Assembly: GCA_936924635.1 (NCBI GenBank)
Contig: CAKZHP010000114.1
Location: 1-53,781, forward strand
Length of the DNA: 53,781 nt
Direction of reading: 5' to 3'
Source of the DNA: an uncultured Propionibacteriaceae bacterium
GTDB taxonomy: Bacteria; Actinomycetota; Actinomycetes; Propionibacteriales; Propionibacteriaceae
Made by a program: the position numbers and the translations under genes. Position 1 is the stretch's first letter; each line of letters opens with the position of its first letter. A model generated the notes under the pieces. The model ran no database searches. It saw only the letters and a list, made by a program, of their open reading frames with translations, and had not been told where the DNA came from. Below, in pieces: positions 35,201-43,245 of the stretch.

Positions 35201-35503
35201 CCGGTGGTGGGGCAGCGGTCCTGGGGCGGGGTGATCGGCATCGACGGCCGCTTCGACCTGGTCGACGGCACCAGCGTCACCCAGCCGCGCTACTCGTTCC
35301 ACTTCGACGAGCACGGGTGGGACGTCGAGAACCACGGCGTCGACCCAGACATCGAGTACGTCATGACGCCGGCGGACTGGGACGACGAGGACGCACGCGA
35401 CCCGCAGCTCGACCTGGCCATCGAGGAGGCGTTGCGGCTGCTGGCCGAGACCCCGGCCAGCGTGCCGCCACCGCTGCCCAAGCCGAGGGCGCGGCAGGAA
35501 TAG
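32288..35503 (+). CDS. tricorn-type protease (S41 family)
   Basis: A 1071-residue tricorn protease, a very large peptidase that trims oligopeptides released by proteasomes or Clp. Order of parts: beta-propeller domains over about residues 1-650 (repeated SPDG and WVGD-type blades), a helical bundle, a PDZ-like domain at about 770-850 and the S41 peptidase core. His741 (NSSHAYV) and the nucleophile Ser956 (FAGSDGD) are in the expected positions, with a Glu in the late VENHGVDPDIEY region. The start at 32288 follows a TAGTTT box by 6 bases. Aminopeptidase partners are not seen nearby. Confidence 0.93.
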   Translation: MVSSYSRYPHICGDDVVFVADDDLWVVDVSGGRPSRLTNEHVPVRHPRFSPDGTRIAYTRQVGAAYEVFVLELATGEVTQLTYWGVAHTAVDGWLDKRRVLVASSGGGMYRVRVRLHAVGLDGAIEPLPYGPAMSGAFRGASVAITTPYWRDLAMWKRYRGGTAPQLWLKKASAEWFRPLPDDTAGIYSPAWVGDRLVFTSDRAATFPDRTDEQAQLWSVNASGEDLQRHTAHTAAEGFVRNPTSDGWRVVYHARGRLYLMESLTAEPREIQVRLPLPVPQVTIAPTDRLLEVRPDHGGDLSVVEWHGAVYAITHRAGPARALSADPGVRARLPRVLGTTGQVVYATDATGEDCLEIASLDGTGDPRRIAKGRLGRVLSLAAAPDGASVSVVTSDGRILSVRISDGRLTELGTSPHGEASDLAYSPDGRYLVWVAPTGTGSTTRVWCADLKARRGVGEPLTSGRFKDFCPVFTLDGQHLVLLSSRTFDPRYDELGFDLSFTSTTRPYLVPLSATAPAPFGAAADGWPISEVQTEADETPDPKGAAKKKVVSAELDGDTFEERLVPFPVPSGTYEGLRAAKDGVVWRRVMAADGELGATRAGVEGEPERDVLERFSFETRSLSELGHADSFEVSGDGERIVLRLKDEVVVVPATSKVEDDDPARVSVDLGRLRRTIDPRPMWRQMYEENGRLMRDFYWREDMDGTDWSAILDRYRPVLDLVRTRDDLVDILWETVGELNSSHAYVNPPAPEGSKQGLLGADLVPVTGGARIERVLPGEASDPHARSPLRAAGVDAQVGDLIVAVDGQPVGPRGVGPLLRGAADTVVELTLQRGDDLRRVAVVPVASEQPLRYQEWVASRLAYVQRASEGRLGYVHVPDMMAGGWAQFHRGLDVAMAHEGVVADMRYNGGGHTSQLVIERLSRKVIGWDLVRHAAPEPYPYQGRRGPVVFVTNQFAGSDGDIVCAAAQELKLGPVVGQRSWGGVIGIDGRFDLVDGTSVTQPRYSFHFDEHGWDVENHGVDPDIEYVMTPADWDDEDARDPQLDLAIEEALRLLAETPASVPPPLPKPRARQE

Positions 35504-35557
35504 CCCGAGGGGGTTTGCCCACCGCGCCCGGCCACGCCCACCTCCCGCACCATCACC

Positions 35558-35609
35558 GGCGTCTCGGGTCATGCACAGGCGGATATCGCCTGTTCGGAAC
35601 CGAGACGCC
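35558..35609. terminator. nested palindrome between convergent genes
   Basis: An outer 10-bp stem (35558-35567 with 35600-35609) encloses a perfect 7-bp inner stem (35575-35581 with 35587-35593, loop GATAT). It lies between the tricorn gene and the Gfo/Idh gene and could end both. There is no T run, so it may instead be a cruciform or a protein site. Confidence 0.55.
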
Positions 35610-35658
35610 TGTGACGTCGGGTGCGGCCTGCGGGCGTACGCGACGTGGCGGCGGCCGA

Positions 35659-36711
35659 TCAGGCCGGGAGGTCCCCGCGGCGGTCGGCCTTCGCCTGAGC
35701 CTCCAGGCCGAGGCGCAGCACCTCGAAGGTGTGTTCCTGGGGCACTGCCGTGCGGGTGTCGTTCAGCACGTCGTTCACGATGTCGGCGTGGAAGGTAGGC
35801 CTCACCTCGGAGCAGTCGATGTACTGCACGCCCTCGTCGTTGACCATGAACAGGTGGTTGGTGCCGGGCTTGCCGTCGATGTCGACGTACTTGCGCATCT
35901 CGATGTAGCCGCCCGTGCCGAGCACGAAGAGCCGGCCGTCGCCCCAGGTGGGCAGGCCCTGCGGCGTGTACCAGTCGACGCGGATGTAGCCCTGGCCGTG
36001 CTCCGACTTCAGCGACAGCTCGCCGAAGTCCTGGAACTCCGGCACGTCGGGGTGGTTGAAGTTGCCCACGGCGCTGGCGACGACCTCGCCCGTCTCCGAC
36101 CCGGTGAACCACAGGAACTGGTCGATCTGGTGGCTGGCGATGTCGACGATGATGCCGCCGTACGTCTCCGGCCGGTAGAACCACTCCGGCCGCCCGGCGC
36201 CGCCCGAGAGGTGGGCCTTGTCGACCTCGCGGTGCGGGCCGAGGCCCAGCGTCTGCACGACCTTGCCGATCTTGCCCTCGCGCACCAACTCGCCCGCCTT
36301 GGCCACCGCCGGCACCTCGAAGCGCTCGCTGAAGACGTTCACCCAGAACTTGCCGGAGTCGGCCACCGCCTTCTTGATGGCCTCCAGCTGCTCCGGCGAG
36401 ACGCACCCGGGCTTGTCGGAGAGCACGTGCTTGCCCGCCTCCAACGCCCGGATGGCGATCTCGCCGCGCCGGTACGGGATCGCCGCCGTGGCGATCATGT
36501 TGATCGACTCGTCCTGCACCAGCGCGTCGGCGTCGTCGAACCACGGCACGTCGGGGAACAGGGCGCGGACTCCCTGGCAGACGCTCGAGCTTGGGTCGTC
36601 GGAGGCCAGACCCACCAGCTCGGCACCGGCCTGCAGCTGACCGTTGATGATGCCGAAGATGTGGGCATGGTCGAGGCCGATGGCGGCGAAGCGGACACGG
36701 CGGTCAGACAT
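35659..36711 (-). CDS. Gfo/Idh/MocA-family oxidoreductase
   Basis: A 350-residue NAD(P)-dependent oxidoreductase. The N-terminal Rossmann fold starts VRFAAIGLDHAHIFG, with HVLSDKP at about residues 93-99 holding the conserved Lys of the EKP motif (here DKP), and the C-terminal half carries the substrate domain with GGIIVDIASHQIDQFLWF, where Asp and His are the usual catalytic residues. The ATG at 36711 is preceded by GGAG. It is a single gene with no sugar genes adjacent, so the substrate (an inositol, sugar or sugar acid) is unknown. Confidence 0.9.
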   Translation of the reverse strand: MSDRRVRFAAIGLDHAHIFGIINGQLQAGAELVGLASDDPSSSVCQGVRALFPDVPWFDDADALVQDESINMIATAAIPYRRGEIAIRALEAGKHVLSDKPGCVSPEQLEAIKKAVADSGKFWVNVFSERFEVPAVAKAGELVREGKIGKVVQTLGLGPHREVDKAHLSGGAGRPEWFYRPETYGGIIVDIASHQIDQFLWFTGSETGEVVASAVGNFNHPDVPEFQDFGELSLKSEHGQGYIRVDWYTPQGLPTWGDGRLFVLGTGGYIEMRKYVDIDGKPGTNHLFMVNDEGVQYIDCSEVRPTFHADIVNDVLNDTRTAVPQEHTFEVLRLGLEAQAKADRRGDLPA

Positions 36712-36837
36712 GAGCTCTCCTTCGTGGGCTGATGGCATCACGCTACGGGCTGCCGCGGGGAGGGCCCGGCGCTTGCCGAAGGTTGCGGCGAACGCGTGAG
36801 ACCTGGGTCCTGGTGTCGCTGGCGCTCCACCAGGCCT

Positions 36838-36888
36838 GGTTTCGACGCCCATCTCCTTCGCGGGTCGGGAAATGGTTGCTCAACAGGT
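36838..36888 (-). repeat. dispersed hairpin repeat, copy D (inverted)
   Basis: Read on the minus strand: TTGAGCAA, stem CCATTTCC / GGAGATGG (one wobble) around a loop ending GCGAA, then GTCGAAACC. It is the best full-length copy, inverted to copy C next to it. Confidence 0.65.
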
Positions 36889-36897
36889 GGGTCCCGA

Positions 36898-36935
36898 TGA
36901 TTGAGCAAGGACGTCCTGAGCTTGCGAAGGACGCC
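36898..36935 (+). repeat. dispersed hairpin repeat, copy C
   Basis: GATTGAGCAAGGA, then stem CGTCCT / AGGACG around a loop GAGCTTGCGA. Copies D and C face each other in the gap between the Gfo/Idh gene and glpC. Confidence 0.7.
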
Positions 36936-36990
36936 CGCGTCAAAATCAGGCGAGCCGAAATCTCGGTGTCCAGCCGGATCGAGACGCCCG

Positions 36991-38244
36991 TCAGCGCGTG
37001 GCAGGCACCTTGGACAGGCCCATCGCCTGGTGGATCAGGGCGATCGGGTGCACGGTGGGCACGTCGGTGGCCTGCTCGATCTGCCAGCGGCAGGTCTCGG
37101 AGTCGCACGCCGCCAGGTCACGGTTGGTGGCCAGCACCTTGTCGAAGACCGGCTTGCCGACCGCCATGGCGATGTCGTACTTCTCCTTCTTCAGCCCGTA
37201 CGTGCCGGCGATGCCGCAGCAGTACGCACCCGACTCGACCACCTCGACACCCGGGATGAGCTCCATCAGCTGCACGGCCGGGGTGCCGATCCCGTGGCCC
37301 CGCAGCTGGCAGGGCGCGTGATAGGGAAGGCGGATCTCGTGAGGCAGCCACTCGCTGGTGTCGAGCTCGCCGGCGTCGTACATGTCGAGCAGGAACTCGC
37401 AGATGTCGTGCATGCGGCCACCGACCTCGAGCAGCTCGGGGTCGTGCACGCCCAAGATCTCCTTGGCCTCGTGCTTCAGCATGCCGCCGCACGAGGTGGA
37501 GCAGGACACGATCGGCACGTCCTGCGGCGCCTTGCGCAGGTCGGCGACCAGCGTGCGCACCCAGGAGCGGGCGGTGTCGAAGATGCCGTTCGACTGCAGC
37601 GGCAGCCCGCAGCAGCCCTGCTTCGGCACGATCACCTCGAAGCCCAGGTGCTCCAGCACCTCGATGGTCTTGATGCCGGTCTCGACCTCGAAGTACGTGG
37701 CCGCGCAGCCGTGGAAGAAGATGATCTTGCCGCGCGTGCGGGGCGTCGCGGGCTTGGTGCGCGAGCGCAGCCAGCCGATCAGCGTCTGGGTGTGCGCGGT
37801 CGGCATCGCCGCGTCCCGGTGGATGCCGACGACCTTCTCGATCAGGAACCGGGCCGGCTTCACCCGCAGCACCGCGTTGGCGATGGGCGCGACCGGGGCC
37901 ATCGTCTTGCCCATCAGCGTGGTGCGTGAGATCAGCTGGTCACGCAGCGGCATGTGGTCGGCCTTCATGGCCGCCCGGGCCACGGAGTTGATCTCGGCGA
38001 TCTGCACCCCCTGCGGGCACACGTGGGTGCAGATGCCGCAGCTGGAGCAGTAGTCGAGCGACGCGTCGACGGACTCGCCGTGGCGATAGCGCTCGGCCTG
38101 GGGCCCGACGAACTTCGGGCCGGAGAACTTCGGCGTCACCGCGGCCACCGGGCACTGCGTCTCGCAGATGGTGCACTTCACGCAGTGGTCGAGGCTCGCG
38201 CGGGACAACAGCTCGTGCTCATGGGAGTCGTGCTCGAGCATCAT
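36991..38244 (-). CDS. glpC: anaerobic glycerol-3-phosphate dehydrogenase subunit C
   Basis: A 417-residue iron-sulfur, membrane-anchoring subunit of the GlpABC complex, which passes electrons from glycerol 3-phosphate to the quinone pool. Two [4Fe-4S] clusters are bound by CVKCTICETQCP (residues 21-32) and CSSCGICTHVCP (about 66-77). Two CCG-type Cys-rich domains follow (CCGLP and CCGIAGTYG). The first ATG overlaps the glpB stop (ATGA), so glpABC is a coupled operon. Confidence 0.96.
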   Translation of the reverse strand: MMLEHDSHEHELLSRASLDHCVKCTICETQCPVAAVTPKFSGPKFVGPQAERYRHGESVDASLDYCSSCGICTHVCPQGVQIAEINSVARAAMKADHMPLRDQLISRTTLMGKTMAPVAPIANAVLRVKPARFLIEKVVGIHRDAAMPTAHTQTLIGWLRSRTKPATPRTRGKIIFFHGCAATYFEVETGIKTIEVLEHLGFEVIVPKQGCCGLPLQSNGIFDTARSWVRTLVADLRKAPQDVPIVSCSTSCGGMLKHEAKEILGVHDPELLEVGGRMHDICEFLLDMYDAGELDTSEWLPHEIRLPYHAPCQLRGHGIGTPAVQLMELIPGVEVVESGAYCCGIAGTYGLKKEKYDIAMAVGKPVFDKVLATNRDLAACDSETCRWQIEQATDVPTVHPIALIHQAMGLSKVPATR

Positions 38245-39461
38245 GCGCCTCTCAGGATCGAGTCGGCAGCCCGGACGGCGGACGCGATCGCGATCCCGTC
38301 TCCGGACTTCTCCGACCAGCGGACCGCCCCGGCGATGATGCCGCCGGCGGCGTACAGGTTGTCGAAGGGGCCGCTCACGTGGGCGCGGGAGTCGATGCTC
38401 ACGCCCACGCGGTAGAGCGGCTGGTCGGTCCAGGTGGCGCCGCTGACGAGGTCACCCTCGGCGTTGGCGAGCGGCAGCCCGAAGACCCGCTCGCTGACCG
38501 CGCCGTACGAGTCCATGGTGATGGCACCCGATTCGAGCCCGCCCGGAGCGTGCACGAAGGCCTTCGCCGCGTACGCCCGGGGGCGGCCCGCCGTGTCGGC
38601 GACAACCGACGTGATGCGCCCGCCGCTCGCCTCGTACGACACCACGTGGCTGCCCGTCACGACGCGGACCCGCGCCTGGCGCAGCAGGCCGGTCAGCAGG
38701 CCGTTCAACCGCAGCCCCGGCACCGACGGCGGGGGCAGAGGGATCTCGAACACCGGGTGGCCGAGCGCCTGCTCCAGGTGCACGTGGGCCCCCGGGTCGT
38801 CCAGACCGAGGACGGCCGGCACACCGACCACCTCGCCGTCGCGCAGGTGCGGGGCGACAGCCGTGGCGAACCGGGCTCGGTACGCCTGGTCGTCGAACGC
38901 CTTCGCGTACCGGGTGGCGTTGGAGTCGGCCCAGCCGTCGACCGCCGGCAGGTCGAGCACGACCGGTCGCGCCTGGATCCGGCCACCGCCCGGAGCGGCC
39001 TGCCGCGCAAGGTTGGCCGCGCACAGCGGGGCGAAGAAGTCCTTGAGCTGCTGGAAGCCGACGATCGCATACGACGTCGCTCCGCTGATCTCCCCGGCCA
39101 GCATGCTCGGCGGCACCAGGCACGTCGGGCGGAGCGCGCCGACAGCGGTCGGCAGCACCACCGACCGGGTGGGCGTGCCGACGAGGGCGCCACCGAGGGA
39201 GTCGGCCAGGAACTCGACGCCCTGCCTGACGGCGTCGGCGCCGAGCACCGTGTACGGGTGGTCGGCGGGCAGCCGGTCGAGCGCGGCGAGCGGGTCGGAG
39301 ACGCGGTCGGGTGCATAGCCGAGCACGTCGATCGTCCCCTGGGAGAGCGGCAGACCGCCGATGCCCTTGGCCAGCAACGTCACGCGGGCCCCGCCCTGGG
39401 CCAGGCGCAGGGCGGCGACGAGACCGGCGAGCCCGGCCCCGATGACGACGACGTCGCTCAT
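38241..39461 (-). CDS. glpB: anaerobic glycerol-3-phosphate dehydrogenase subunit B
   Basis: A 406-residue flavoprotein subunit of GlpABC. The N-terminal dinucleotide motif VVIGAGLAGLVAALRLA binds FAD/FMN, and the GGLPLSQGTIDVLGY segment is typical of GlpB. The C-terminal YAAGGIIAG is the second flavin-contact motif. Its start is joined to the glpA stop by one shared base (TGATG), and its stop overlaps glpC. Confidence 0.94.
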   Translation of the reverse strand: MSDVVVIGAGLAGLVAALRLAQGGARVTLLAKGIGGLPLSQGTIDVLGYAPDRVSDPLAALDRLPADHPYTVLGADAVRQGVEFLADSLGGALVGTPTRSVVLPTAVGALRPTCLVPPSMLAGEISGATSYAIVGFQQLKDFFAPLCAANLARQAAPGGGRIQARPVVLDLPAVDGWADSNATRYAKAFDDQAYRARFATAVAPHLRDGEVVGVPAVLGLDDPGAHVHLEQALGHPVFEIPLPPPSVPGLRLNGLLTGLLRQARVRVVTGSHVVSYEASGGRITSVVADTAGRPRAYAAKAFVHAPGGLESGAITMDSYGAVSERVFGLPLANAEGDLVSGATWTDQPLYRVGVSIDSRAHVSGPFDNLYAAGGIIAGAVRWSEKSGDGIAIASAVRAADSILRGA

Positions 39462-41035
39462 CACACCACCTCCGCGCCCTCGGGCAAGTGCTCGATGTCG
39501 AGCGTGCCCGAGAAGATCCAGTTGTCCAGGGCCGTCTGGCGCACCTGGTCGCCGTAGAGGATCGGCCACAGCCCGATCCAGCGGTTCTTGAGGAACAGGC
39601 GCAGCAGCTGGGTGGCTCGGTCGCTGTCGACGTAGCCCTCCTCGTGCGCGACACCGGTCGCGCGTACCGAGCAGAACCCGCCCTGGCACGGGCCCATGCC
39701 GAGCCGGAGCTGGCGGCGCAGGTCGTCGAAGGAGCTCTGCGGCTGCTCGGCGAGCAGCTCGGTGAGCATCTGGCGGCTCATCAGCTCGCACTCGCAGATG
39801 ATCTGGTCGTCCATCCGATCCGCTTCACGGTCGGCGAGGCGGTGCGTGATGACGTAGTGGTGGGCCGTGGGGCCGCCACCGGGGCAGGCCTCCTCCGCCG
39901 TGCGGCAGGGGTTGCTGGTGCCGAGCTGGGCCTCCATGGCGTCGACCACGTGCTCGGCCATCAGCCTGTACGTCGTCAGCTTGCCGCCCGAGATGGTCAG
40001 CAGGCCGTGCAGACCGTCACGCTCGGAGTGGTCGAGCACGCTCATGCCGCGGCTCATGTGACGTGTGTCGGTGGCCGAGACGCGGGCGTCCTTGACCAGC
40101 GGCCGCGCCCCCGACCAGGCGTGCACCGCGCGGGCCTGCCGGAAGCCCGGCACCAGCAGCTCGCCGGCGTCCATCATCTGCTGCACCTCGTCGCGAGGGA
40201 TGGGCAGGTCGTCGGGGTCGGGGGCCTTCTCGTCGGTGGTGCCGATCACCGACACGGTGTGGATGGGCACCAGGATGTCGCCGTCGCTGGGGTAGATCAG
40301 CCGGTTCACCACCGTGTTCACCAGCCGATGGTTCATCGCGATCATGATGCCGCGACCCGGCACCACCTCCACCCCGTGGCAGTCGGCCATGGCCGCGACC
40401 TGGCCCGCCCAGGCACCCGCGGCGTTGATGACGAAGTGGCACCCGATCCGTACGTCCTCGCCGGTCTTCGCGTCGTGGCAGACCACGGCCGAGACCGTGT
40501 CGCCGGAGCGCTCGATGCTGGTGACGCGGTGGTAGGTGAGGATCTGCGCCCCGTGCTCGCGGGCGGACTGCGCGGCGGTCCAGGCCAGCTGCCAGCCGTC
40601 GACCGACGCGTCCTGCACCTCGATGGCGCGGGTGATGCCGGGGTTCAGGCGAGGCTCGCGAGCGAGCGCCTGCGCCACAGGGATCTCGGCGGCGGGCACG
40701 TGGGTGGCGGCGGCGCCGGTCAGGAACCTGTCGCCGTAGGCCGGGTCGTCCACCGGCGTGCACACGAACAGGCCACCGGTCAGCTCGATCGCGCTGGACT
40801 GGATGCGGCCCAGGATCGCGTTCTCCTCGGCGCACTCGGTGGCCGACTGGGGATCACTCACCACGTAGCGGCCGCCCGAGTGCAGCAGGCCGTGGAAGCG
40901 CCCCGACGTGCCCTGGGCCAGGTCGGCGCGGTCGACGAGCGCAGCCTTGTAACCACGCATGGCCAGGTCGCGCACCACCCCGACCCCTGTGGTGCCGCCT
41001 CCCACGACGACAACGTCGACGTCGATCGTTCTCAT
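39461..41035 (-). CDS. glpA: anaerobic glycerol-3-phosphate dehydrogenase subunit A
   Basis: A 524-residue catalytic FAD subunit that oxidises glycerol 3-phosphate to dihydroxyacetone phosphate. FAD binding is VVVGGGTTGVGVVRDLAMRG at residues 8-27, followed by GTSGRFHGLLHSGGRY. A BFD-like [2Fe-2S] domain at the C-terminus has CECE and PCQGGFC cysteines. Transcription probably starts at the ATG, with a TAGGTT box 6 bases upstream (41047-41042). The 213-base gap to the next gene holds no obvious operator that I can name. Confidence 0.96.
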   Translation of the reverse strand: MRTIDVDVVVVGGGTTGVGVVRDLAMRGYKAALVDRADLAQGTSGRFHGLLHSGGRYVVSDPQSATECAEENAILGRIQSSAIELTGGLFVCTPVDDPAYGDRFLTGAAATHVPAAEIPVAQALAREPRLNPGITRAIEVQDASVDGWQLAWTAAQSAREHGAQILTYHRVTSIERSGDTVSAVVCHDAKTGEDVRIGCHFVINAAGAWAGQVAAMADCHGVEVVPGRGIMIAMNHRLVNTVVNRLIYPSDGDILVPIHTVSVIGTTDEKAPDPDDLPIPRDEVQQMMDAGELLVPGFRQARAVHAWSGARPLVKDARVSATDTRHMSRGMSVLDHSERDGLHGLLTISGGKLTTYRLMAEHVVDAMEAQLGTSNPCRTAEEACPGGGPTAHHYVITHRLADREADRMDDQIICECELMSRQMLTELLAEQPQSSFDDLRRQLRLGMGPCQGGFCSVRATGVAHEEGYVDSDRATQLLRLFLKNRWIGLWPILYGDQVRQTALDNWIFSGTLDIEHLPEGAEVV

Positions 41036-41041
41036 GGGCTC

Positions 41042-41047
41042 AACCTA
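41042..41047 (-). promoter_or_regulatory. glpA leaderless -10 box
   Basis: TAGGTT on the minus strand, six bases before the glpA ATG. Confidence 0.45.
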
Positions 41048-41248
41048 GTGCGCGGCTCCGACAACGCGATGGGGTTGGGGTCCGCGCATCGGGCCACATG
41101 GCACCGGCTGACTGCACATCCGTCCAGCGCGGTGGACGACCGTGCAGGCACGGTGGGCCTCGCTCGGCGCCGGCCCCCGGGTCGGCGTGGCGGCCCCGTG
41201 GACCTGTGGACACCCTTGTTCTGAGCGTGAGACAGGGGGGCGTACGGC

Positions 41249-43204
41249 TCAGGTGCCGCCGGCGATCACCACCGCGTGCTCGTCGGGGGAGAGGGTCAGC
41301 GGCCCGAACTTGTCGGGGGCGAGACGGACGCGGCCGGTCACGATGTCGACGAGGCCGATCGGGGTGAACCCCTGCGCCAGGCCGTCGGCGACCACCTCCT
41401 TGAAGGTGGCCCCGGCGGCGGCCGGGGTCAGCGGGCGGATCTGCACCGACGTGCCCTCGGGGCGGAACAGCTCGTCGAAGATCGGGGCGAGCCCGGCGTT
41501 CTCCGAGAGCTGGCTCAGCATGCGGCTGGTGAGCTGGTCGCTCACCACGAAGTCGTCCGCCCCGGTGGCGCGGGCCAGCGAGGTGTGGCGCTGGTCGAGC
41601 AGCTCGACGACGATGCGCAGCCCGTCGTTGATCTGCTTGGGGTGCGTGTGCAGGGCCAGCACCGTGAGCAGCGTGCGGGCGTCCGCCTCGTCCACGCTCA
41701 GCGCGTCGCGGGCGCCCAGCACGATCACCTGGTCGTAGCCGGACCGGTGCACGTAATCGGCCAGCACCTCCGGGGTGCCGCTCAGCTCCACCACGGACAA
41801 CGTCGTGTTGTAGGTGACCACCGAGTCGATCGCGCTGCGCTCCACCAGAGCGGGGTCGATGATGACGTCGAGCACCGTGTCCGGCGCCATGAACTCGTCC
41901 ATCTCGCTGATGACGCGCGGTGCGAGGCGGCTCCAGCCGAGCACGGCGACCCGGCGGGGGCGTGCGTGGGGCCGGTCGCCGACCAGGCGTTCGGTGCCCC
42001 CGGGGGCGGGCCGCGTGACGGGCCCGAGCGTCACGAGAGAGTCGTCCTCGCACACGACCACCACCTCTGCCTCGGGCGGGATCACGGTGGCGTGGTTGGG
42101 GTTGAGCCGCACCCGGCCAGCGGACCGCAGGCCCACCACTGCGGCGCGCGGATAGGCCAGGCACGCCTCGCCGAAGCTCCGGCCCGCGAGCGCGGTGGCG
42201 TCGGCGAAGTAGAACTCGGCCCCCTGGAAGTCGAGGAGCTCGTCGAGAACGGCGGCGACACCCCGCTGTCGGCAGGCCTGCGCCGCCAGCTCGGCCACCA
42301 TCACGTCGCTGCAGACCGCGCTGAGGCTCGGGCCGATGATCCGCTCCAAGGACCGCGCCAGACCTTCGTCGTCGATCTCCGCCACGACGTGGGGCGGGGA
42401 TGGGTCGGGGGAGGTGTGGATCGCCAGCAAGGTCTTCACGGTCTCCGCGTCACCCTCGCCGCCCGTGACGATGACGCTGCGCGCACTCCCCACGTTGCCC
42501 ATCGCCAGGGCGTCACCGGTCCAGGGCTGACCGCTTCGGCAGACGATGGTGGTCGCGCCCGTCCGGGGGACGGTGCTCCGCAGGGTGTCCTCCATGGCCG
42601 TCTTGTCCTCGCTCGCGACCACGACCACGGTCGCCTTGCGACGTGACGAGTTGGCGAGCACCAGCTGCTCGACGATCGTGGGCACCCGGGGGCTCCAGCC
42701 CAGGACCAGCGTGTGGTCACGCTCCAGCACCAAGGAGGTCCCCTTGCGCAGGTCGAACAGCTTCTGGTCGAGCAGGTTCGTGATCAGGCCGATGAGCGAG
42801 CCGGCGAGGAAGATGCCGGCGACGGTGACCAGGATGCCGATCAGCCGTGCCGGCCAGCCCACGTCGGCGGCGACGGTCCCCGTGTCGAGGATCCTCAGCA
42901 GCGTCTGCCAGAACGCCTCCGCCCAGGTCTCCTGCTCGTCGCGGTTGACACCGCTGATGCCGCCCACGCTCACGACCAGCGTGACCAGCAGCACCACACC
43001 GAGCGTGAGGAGCCCCAGCCACAGCATCACGATGTGCGGTTGCCGGGAGATGGCGTTGTCGAAGGCGTACCGGAGACGCCGCGACAACGAGGGCTTTCCC
43101 CGCGCCGCATGCAGCTCGCTCGGCAGCAAGTCGGGGCGGCCAGCCGACCTCGGTCGCCGGTGGCGGGTCGCCTTGCTGCGCGCCGAGGCCGTGGGCTGGG
43201 TCAC
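41249..43204 (-). CDS. CASTOR/POLLUX-like ion channel protein
   Basis: A 651-residue membrane protein. After a basic N-terminus come two membrane helices (about residues 60-82 and 120-145) with a pore-like loop between, then tandem RCK-like Rossmann domains; segments such as HTLVLGWSPRVPTIVEQL and RVAVLGWSRLAPRVISEM are the repeated NAD-like folds of the CASTOR/POLLUX (DMI1) family. Plant homologues are nuclear-envelope cation channels needed for symbiotic calcium signals; bacterial members are poorly studied and may move K+ or Ca2+. It follows valS by 41 bases and may be on the same transcript. Confidence 0.85.
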   Translation of the reverse strand: MTQPTASARSKATRHRRPRSAGRPDLLPSELHAARGKPSLSRRLRYAFDNAISRQPHIVMLWLGLLTLGVVLLVTLVVSVGGISGVNRDEQETWAEAFWQTLLRILDTGTVAADVGWPARLIGILVTVAGIFLAGSLIGLITNLLDQKLFDLRKGTSLVLERDHTLVLGWSPRVPTIVEQLVLANSSRRKATVVVVASEDKTAMEDTLRSTVPRTGATTIVCRSGQPWTGDALAMGNVGSARSVIVTGGEGDAETVKTLLAIHTSPDPSPPHVVAEIDDEGLARSLERIIGPSLSAVCSDVMVAELAAQACRQRGVAAVLDELLDFQGAEFYFADATALAGRSFGEACLAYPRAAVVGLRSAGRVRLNPNHATVIPPEAEVVVVCEDDSLVTLGPVTRPAPGGTERLVGDRPHARPRRVAVLGWSRLAPRVISEMDEFMAPDTVLDVIIDPALVERSAIDSVVTYNTTLSVVELSGTPEVLADYVHRSGYDQVIVLGARDALSVDEADARTLLTVLALHTHPKQINDGLRIVVELLDQRHTSLARATGADDFVVSDQLTSRMLSQLSENAGLAPIFDELFRPEGTSVQIRPLTPAAAGATFKEVVADGLAQGFTPIGLVDIVTGRVRLAPDKFGPLTLSPDEHAVVIAGGT

Positions 43205-43245
43205 GGCGGGACGATACCGCTCCCGTGGCCCTCAGGAGCGGCCGG

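Noticed and set aside
33296..36544. A 1082-codon minus-strand frame opposite the tricorn gene
   Set aside because: The tricorn reading is clear, with a catalytic His and Ser in place, and this frame runs through the Gfo/Idh gene in the wrong phase.
41096..41248. Short inverted repeat GTCCA / TGGAC near 41130 as a terminator of the CASTOR/POLLUX-like gene
   Set aside because: Only five base pairs, which is within chance for this composition.
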